Positions 28,589 to 33,430 of a stretch of 33,430 bases of DNA are shown one piece after another (position 1 is the first letter of the stretch; each line of letters begins with the position of its first letter). The translations under genes and the position numbers were made by a program. Source of the stretch: Streptomyces sp. 150FB. GTDB taxonomy: Bacteria > Actinomycetota > Actinomycetes > Streptomycetales > Streptomycetaceae. The notes under the pieces are model-generated. The model was given only the letters and a program-made list of their open reading frames with translations. It made no database searches and was not told where the DNA came from. The DNA lies in contig NZ_JTHL01000001.1 of assembly GCF_000818195.1 (NCBI RefSeq), forward strand, positions 6,594,961 to 6,628,390, given 5' to 3'.

Positions 28589-29809
28589 TCAGGCCGCACC
28601 GGTCGCTCCGGTCGTACCGGTCTTGCTGTTCTTGCTGTTCTTGCTGTTCTTTCTGTCTTCGTCGATCAGCCGATACGTCTGCTGCGCGATCTCCAACTCC
28701 TCGTCGGTCGGCACCACGGCGACCGTCACCCGCGCCCCGTCCGGCGAGATGACCCGCGGCAGGCCGGACCGTACGGCGTTGCGCTCGGCGTCCACCGCGA
28801 GGCCCAGGCCCTCCAGGCCCGCCACGGCGGCCTCCCGTACCGGCGCCGCGTTCTCGCCGACACCCGCCGTGAAGACGAGCGCGTCGACCCTGCCCAGCAC
28901 GGCGATGTAGGCGCCGATGTACTTCTTCAGCCGGTGGATGTAGATCTCGAAGGCGAGCCGCGCCGCCCCGTCACCCTCGTCGCGGCGGCGGAGGATCTCC
29001 CGCATGTCGTTGGCCCCGCAGAGGCCGGTCAGACCGCTTTTCTTGTTGAGAAGTTCATCCACCTCATCGAGGGACATTCCGGCCACACGCCCCAGATGGA
29101 ACACGACCGCCGGATCGATGTCCCCGGAGCGCGTACCCATCACCAGTCCCTCCAGGGGCGTCAGCCCCATCGAGGTGTCCACGCACCGGCCGCCGGCGAC
29201 GGCCGACGCCGAGGCGCCGTTGCCGAGGTGCAGCACGATGATGTTCACCTCGGACGGCTCCCTGCCCAGCAGCTCGGCGGATTTGCGCGAGACGTACGCG
29301 TGCGAGGTGCCGTGAAAGCCGTAGCGCCGGATACGGTGCGCGTCGGCCGTCTCCACATCGATGGCGTACCGCGCCGCGGACTCCGGCATCGTGGTGTGGA
29401 AGGCGGTGTCGAACACGGCCACCTGAGGGAGGTCGGGACGCAGCGAGCGCGCGGTACGGATGCCCGTCAGGTTCGCCGGGTTGTGCAGCGGGGCCAGCGG
29501 CACCAGGCTCTCGATCTCCGCCAGTACGGTGTCGTCGATCAGGGTGGGCTCGGTGAAGGTGAGCCCGCCGTGCACGACCCGGTGCCCGATCGCCGCCAAC
29601 TCCTCGGAGTCCAGGCCCAGTCCGTCCCGCTTCAGCTCGTCGGCGACGGTTTTCAGGGCCGCGTCGTGATCGGCCGCACCGTCCGGCTCACCGATGTGTT
29701 CGACCAGTCCCGACGCGAGCCGCGAGGAGTCACGCATGTCCAGGAGCTGGTACTTCACCGACGACGAACCGGAGTTGAGTACGAGTACCCGCGTGGCCCG
29801 GTCGCTCAT
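28589..29809 (-). CDS. ackA: Acetate kinase
   Basis: The 406-residue protein carries the acetokinase signatures: VLVLNSGSSSVKYQL near the N-terminus, HRVVHGG, GFHGTSHAYVS, VLHLGNGASASAV, MGLTPLEGLVMGTRSGDIDP and FTAGVGENA. It interconverts acetyl phosphate plus ADP with acetate plus ATP. The start overlaps the pta stop by 4 bases (ATGA at 29806-29809), so pta-ackA is a coupled operon. The last 20 residues are a low-complexity tail (KNSKNSKNSK, then GTTGATGAA) encoded by short tandem repeats and are probably outside the enzyme fold. Confidence 0.97.
   Translation of the reverse strand: MSDRATRVLVLNSGSSSVKYQLLDMRDSSRLASGLVEHIGEPDGAADHDAALKTVADELKRDGLGLDSEELAAIGHRVVHGGLTFTEPTLIDDTVLAEIESLVPLAPLHNPANLTGIRTARSLRPDLPQVAVFDTAFHTTMPESAARYAIDVETADAHRIRRYGFHGTSHAYVSRKSAELLGREPSEVNIIVLHLGNGASASAVAGGRCVDTSMGLTPLEGLVMGTRSGDIDPAVVFHLGRVAGMSLDEVDELLNKKSGLTGLCGANDMREILRRRDEGDGAARLAFEIYIHRLKKYIGAYIAVLGRVDALVFTAGVGENAAPVREAAVAGLEGLGLAVDAERNAVRSGLPRVISPDGARVTVAVVPTDEELEIAQQTYRLIDEDRKNSKNSKNSKTGTTGATGAA
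28621..28656. repeat. Four 9-bp tandem repeats at the ackA 3' end
   Basis: Four units of TCTTGCTGT (the last with one change) run head to tail and encode Asn-Ser-Lys repeats on the minus strand. A second, degenerate 9-base periodicity (CCGGTCG-type units, about 28599-28620) encodes the Gly-Thr/Ala-rich end. Being in frame, copy-number change would only lengthen or shorten the tail. Confidence 0.9.
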
Positions 29810-31887
29810 GCGTCCTCTCCCTGTGCCTGGATCGCGGTGATCGCGACCGTGGTGACGATGTCCTGTACCAATGCCCCGCGCGACAGATCGTTGACCGGCT
29901 TGCGCAGCCCCTGGAGCACCGGGCCCACGGCCACCACGCCCGCCGAACGCTGCACCGCCTTATAGGTGTTGTTGCCGGTGTTCAGGTCCGGGAAGATCAG
30001 CACCGTCGCCTGCCCCGCCACCTCGGACTCCGGCAGCTTCGTCGCCGCCACGGACGGCGAAACGGCCGCGTCGTACTGGATCGGCCCCTCGATCCGCAGA
30101 TCCGGCCGCGCCGCCCGTACGAGCGTGGTCGCCTCGCGCACCTTGTCGACGTCCGCGCCCGATCCGGACGTCCCGGTCGAGTACGAGAGCATCGCGATCC
30201 TCGGCTCGACGCCGAACTTCGCGGCGGTGGCCGCCGCCTGGACCGCGATGTCCGCCAACTGCTCGGCGTTCGGGTCCGGGTTGACCGCGCAGTCGCCGTA
30301 CACCAGCACCTTGTCGGCCAGGCACATGAAGAAGACCGACGAGACGATCGACGCCTCCGCCTTGGTCTTGATGATCTCGAAGGCCGGCCGGATCGTCGCC
30401 GCCGTCGAGTGCACCGTCCCCGACACCATGCCGTCGGCCAGGCCCTCCTCGACCATCAGGGTGCCGAAGTAGTTCACGTCCACCACCACGTCGTACGCCA
30501 GCTCCACCGTGACACCCCTGTGGGCGCGCAGCTCCGCGTACCGCTCGGCGAAACCCTGTCGCAGCCCGGACGTGTCCGGATCGATCAACTGCGTGCTCTC
30601 GCCGCCCAGATCGATCCCCAGATCGGCGGACTTCTTCCTGATCACGTCCACATCACCGAGCAGGGTCAGATCACACACATCACGCCGGATCAGCACATCG
30701 GCGGCCCGCAGCACCCGCTCCTCGGCGCCCTCCGGCAGCACCACACGCTTCCGGTGCGCGCGCGCCCGCTCAAGCAGCTCGTGCTCGAACATCATCGGCG
30801 TCACCCGCCCGCTGCGCGCCACCGACATCCGGTCCAGCAGATCGGCCGTGTCCACATGACGCTCGAAGAGACCGAGTGCCGTCTCCGCCTTGCGGGGCGT
30901 CTCGGCGCTCAACTTCCCTTCCATGCCGAAGAGTTCGGTCGCCGTCGGAAAAGACCCGGCCGATACGGAGATCACGGGCGTGCCCGGCGCGAGCTTGGCG
31001 GCCAGCGTCAGGATCGACGCGCCGGGCCGCTCGCCGAGCGTGAGCAGCACACCGGCGATCGGCGGCGTCCCCGCCGAGTGCGCGGCGAGCGCGCCCACCA
31101 CGATGTCGGCGCGGTCGCCCGGAGTGACCACCACGCAGCCCGGCGTCAGCGCACCCAGGAAGTTCGGCAGCATCGCGCCGCCGATGACGAAGTCCAGCGC
31201 GTCCCTCGCGAGCCCCGAATCGTCCCCGAGCAACACCGTCCCGCCCAGCGCCCTGGCGATCTGCGAGACCGTCGGAGCGACGAGCGAGGGCTCGTCCGGC
31301 AGCACGTAACACGGCACAGGGAGCTGGGACTTGAGCCCCTCGCTCACCTCCTCCCGGTCCTCGGCCGCGACCCGGTTGACGATCACACTCAGCACATCGC
31401 AGCCCAGCACCTCGTACGCCCGGTGCGCGTTGCGCGCCTCGGCCCGCACGGACTCCGCGCTCTGCCCCTTGCCGCCCACCACCGCGATCACCGAGGCGGC
31501 GAACTCGTTGGCGAGCCGGGCGTTGAGCGCCAGCTCGTCGGGGAGCTGCGTCGCCGCGAAGTCACTGCCGAGCACGAGCACCACCTCGTACTCCCGCGCC
31601 ACCCGCAGAAACCGCTCGACCAGCCGCGACACCAGCTCGTCGGTGCCCTGCTCCGCCTGGATCGCCGACGCTTCCCCGTAGTCCAGGCCATAGACGTCCG
31701 CCGGGTCCTGCAACAGTCGGTAGCGGGCCCTCAGCAAATCAAAAAGCCGGTCAGGTCCGTCATGCACCAGCGGCCGGAACACACCCACACGGTCCACCTG
31801 GCGGGTGAGAAGTTCCATGACTCCCAGCTCGACGACCTGCCGGCCGTCACCCCGGTCAATACCGGTCACGTACACGCTGCGCGTCAC
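29806..31887 (-). CDS. pta: Phosphate acetyltransferase (long form)
   Basis: I place the start at GTG 31887 (VTRSVYVTGIDRGDGR), with AGGAG upstream, giving 693 residues; an ATG at 31959 adds 24 residues that overlap the divergent promoter region. The N-terminal part (about 1-220) is the BioD-like domain of long Pta, then a DRTGG-type domain (about 220-330), and the catalytic PTA_PTB domain from about residue 366 (ERARAHRKRVVLPEGAEERVLRAA; late SYSTGTSGSGADVDKVREAT and FPDLNTGNNTYKAVQR). It transfers acetyl from acetyl-CoA to phosphate. The P-loop position reads GIDRGDGRQ and lacks the usual GK[ST]. It is the first gene of pta-ackA and divergent from pfkA. Confidence 0.96.
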   Translation of the reverse strand: MTRSVYVTGIDRGDGRQVVELGVMELLTRQVDRVGVFRPLVHDGPDRLFDLLRARYRLLQDPADVYGLDYGEASAIQAEQGTDELVSRLVERFLRVAREYEVVLVLGSDFAATQLPDELALNARLANEFAASVIAVVGGKGQSAESVRAEARNAHRAYEVLGCDVLSVIVNRVAAEDREEVSEGLKSQLPVPCYVLPDEPSLVAPTVSQIARALGGTVLLGDDSGLARDALDFVIGGAMLPNFLGALTPGCVVVTPGDRADIVVGALAAHSAGTPPIAGVLLTLGERPGASILTLAAKLAPGTPVISVSAGSFPTATELFGMEGKLSAETPRKAETALGLFERHVDTADLLDRMSVARSGRVTPMMFEHELLERARAHRKRVVLPEGAEERVLRAADVLIRRDVCDLTLLGDVDVIRKKSADLGIDLGGESTQLIDPDTSGLRQGFAERYAELRAHRGVTVELAYDVVVDVNYFGTLMVEEGLADGMVSGTVHSTAATIRPAFEIIKTKAEASIVSSVFFMCLADKVLVYGDCAVNPDPNAEQLADIAVQAAATAAKFGVEPRIAMLSYSTGTSGSGADVDKVREATTLVRAARPDLRIEGPIQYDAAVSPSVAATKLPESEVAGQATVLIFPDLNTGNNTYKAVQRSAGVVAVGPVLQGLRKPVNDLSRGALVQDIVTTVAITAIQAQGEDA

Positions 31888-31952
31888 GCATGCTCTCCTG
31901 TCTGACCCTTGAATCATGTGAGCAAAACCTCCGCCGGGGCGGCTATGCCCTC

Positions 31953-31981
31953 TTGACAATACCGGTGTGTACGGTTAATGC
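31953..31981 (+). promoter_or_regulatory. Promoter of pfkA with consensus -35
   Basis: A perfect TTGACA (31953-31958) is followed after 17 bases by TAATGC (31976-31981). This predicts a leader of about 130 bases before ATG 32118. The divergent pta promoter must lie in the same 230-base gap but I could not pick it out. Confidence 0.7.
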
Positions 31982-32117
31982 GACTGCGGAGGGGTACGGG
32001 GCGGCCGGGTGCACAGAGGGCCGGTTCCCCGTGGGAGTATCGAAGTCGGCTCACGCCTGGGGAGTGGGGCCCTCTCTCCAGAAAAGCACAGCACTAGCGA
32101 GCAGGAGACACGGCACG

Positions 32118-33143
32118 ATGCGTATCGGAATTCTCACCGCAGGCGGCGACTGTCCCGGCCTGAACGCAGTGATCCGGTCGGTCGTGCACCGGGCGATGGC
32201 CGAGCACGGAGACGAGATCATCGGCTTCGAGGACGGCTTCAAAGGCCTCCTCGACGGCCACTTCCGCAACCTCGACCTCAACGAGGTCAGCGGCATCCTC
32301 GCCCGCGGCGGCACGATCCTCGGCTCGGCACGCCTGGAGCGCGGCCGGCTGCGCGAGGCCGCCGAGAACTGCGAGGAACTCGCCCGCCGCTACGGCATCG
32401 ACGCCCTCATCCCGATCGGCGGCGAGGGCACCCTCACGGCCGCGCGGCTGCTGTCCGACGCGGGCATGCCCGTGGTCGGCGTACCGAAGACGATCGACAA
32501 CGACATCCACTCCACGGACCGTACGTTCGGCTTCGACACCGCCGTCATGGTCGCCACGGAAGCCATCGACCGCCTCAAGACCACGGCCGAGTCACACCAG
32601 CGCGTGATGGTCGTCGAGGTCATGGGCCGGCACGCGGGCTGGATCGCCCTGGAATCCGGCATGGCGGGCGGCGCACACGGCATCTGCCTCCCGGAACGCC
32701 CCTTCGAGGTCGACCGCCTGGTCAAAATGGTCGAGGAGCGCTTCGACCGCGGCAAGAAGTTCGCGGTCATCTGCGTCGCCGAAGGAGCTCACCCGGCCGA
32801 GGGCTCGATGGTGTACGCCAAGGGCGAGATCGACCAGTTCGGCCACGAACGCTTCCAGGGCATCGGCAACCGCCTGGCGGCGGAGCTGGAACGCCGCATG
32901 GGCAAGGAGGCCAGGCCGGTCATCCTGGGCCACGTCCAGCGCGGCGGCACGCCGACGGCGTACGACAGGGTGCTGGCGACACGCTTCGGCTGGCACGCGG
33001 TGGAGGCGGTACACCGCGGCGAGTTCGGCCGCATGACGGCGCTGCGGGGCACGGCGATCGAAATGGTCCCCCTGGCGGAGGCGGTCACCCAACTCAAGAG
33101 GGTCCCGGAGAACCGGATGTTCGAGGCGGAGTCGGTCTTCTAG
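32118..33143 (+). CDS. pfkA: 6-phosphofructokinase, Gly104/Lys124 type
   Basis: The 341-residue protein begins MRIGILTAGGDCPGLNAVIR, with GGAG at 32103-32106. Its numbering matches the E. coli enzyme: Gly104 (PIGGEGTL) indicates ATP rather than pyrophosphate as phosphoryl donor, while Lys124 (GVPKTIDND) is the residue usually seen in PPi-dependent enzymes. Asp127 is the catalytic base; MGRHAGWIAL, LPERPFEV and GHVQRGGTPTAYDR complete the site. This mixed type is known in actinobacteria, where it is ATP-dependent. It catalyses the committed step of glycolysis and is divergent from pta-ackA, with pyk just beyond. Confidence 0.95.
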   Translation: MRIGILTAGGDCPGLNAVIRSVVHRAMAEHGDEIIGFEDGFKGLLDGHFRNLDLNEVSGILARGGTILGSARLERGRLREAAENCEELARRYGIDALIPIGGEGTLTAARLLSDAGMPVVGVPKTIDNDIHSTDRTFGFDTAVMVATEAIDRLKTTAESHQRVMVVEVMGRHAGWIALESGMAGGAHGICLPERPFEVDRLVKMVEERFDRGKKFAVICVAEGAHPAEGSMVYAKGEIDQFGHERFQGIGNRLAAELERRMGKEARPVILGHVQRGGTPTAYDRVLATRFGWHAVEAVHRGEFGRMTALRGTAIEMVPLAEAVTQLKRVPENRMFEAESVF

Positions 33144-33430
33144 GGCTCAGCGCGCGTGCGCCTCGCGACCGGTCGCCTCGCGGCGGGCGGCCGTGGGTTT
33201 GGCGTTGCGGTGCGCGCCGGGTGCGTTTCGCTGACGCGGTTGGGGTGCGCGGCTTTGGGTTGCGGTTGTTGTCGGGGGTCGCTCCGGGGTGGCATCCGGG
33301 ATGGCACGATTTACGGCGCCGTGACCGCGGTCGCCAGGTGAACGCGGTCGTCCGCCGCAAATCACGCGTGAGTATCCCGGACACCACCCCTGCGCGCCCC
33401 CCCTTCACCTGCGGGAACCGGTCACATCAC
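33144..33430. other. Right-end region without a recognisable gene
   Basis: This 287-base stretch to the window edge shows G/T-rich low-complexity sequence. Open frames on both strands have Arg/Pro-rich translations typical of non-coding high-GC DNA and lack ribosome sites. I see no clear terminator for pfkA. Confidence 0.5.

Noticed and set aside
27057..28910. 617-codon open frame antisense to pyk and ackA
   Set aside because: It spans two genes and their promoter; its composition (Val/Asp/Gly/His-rich) is a shadow of the real frames.
30409..31905. 498-codon open frame antisense to pta
   Set aside because: Shadow of a conserved enzyme gene with Pta motifs throughout.
33094..33408. 104-codon minus-strand frame at the right edge
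   Set aside because: Arg/Pro/Thr-rich low-complexity translation that overlaps the end of pfkA; no ribosome site.

Overview
The window reads as chromosomal DNA of a Streptomyces or close relative. It has very high G+C with strong third-position G/C bias, many GTG starts, 1- to 4-base stop/start overlaps, and gene sets typical of the genus (cslA-glxA-cslZ, icmA, the DUF6230/DUF6114 pair, pyk-ackA-pta-pfkA). It looks like core chromosome with small accessory pockets. I saw no rRNA, tRNA, CRISPR array, insertion sequence or phage gene.

Left part (1-6413): a truncated PepSY-domain exported protein is divergent from an OmpR-type response regulator and a sensor kinase with an Asp-rich sensor loop. 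Next come a MarR regulator, three tandem AIM24-family genes on the minus strand, and a DUF3817 membrane protein coupled to an MTH1187/YqgV-type thiamine-binding protein.

Surface glycan locus (6414-11504): cslA (cellulose synthase-like GT2) and glxA (copper-radical oxidase) lie in one operon, facing the GH6 lipoprotein cslZ. In Streptomyces this set makes and trims a beta-glucan at growing hyphal tips. A winged-helix regulator (DUF5937/ArsR-like) and a divergent MFS exporter follow (11573-14028).

Middle (14081-21358): a MarR regulator and second DUF3817 gene; the large subunit of isobutyryl-CoA mutase (icmA) behind a 24-bp palindrome; a MarR-ABC ATPase-ABC permease operon converging on a TetR gene; and a thioredoxin-TPR protein of the CnoX/YbbN type.

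Right part (21359-33143): a 750-base intergenic region with two related palindromes precedes a three-gene envelope module (DUF6230, DUF6114, and a secreted protein with a long Ser/Pro linker). A TetR/hydrolase operon and a divergent FBP-domain (FusB-like zinc finger) gene are bounded by two strong bidirectional terminators. The window ends with a central carbon block: pyruvate kinase, acetate kinase and phosphotransacetylase on the minus strand, and 6-phosphofructokinase divergent from them. Pfk and Pyk are glycolytic control enzymes, and Pta-AckA handles acetyl-CoA/acetate overflow.

A recurring feature is a -10-like hexamer placed exactly 7 bases before the start codon of eight genes, which predicts leaderless mRNAs. 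Nothing here is a clearly new defence or mobile system. The least explained parts are the AIM24 triplet, the DUF6230/DUF6114 module, the Asp-rich sensor kinase and the unassigned palindromic operators.
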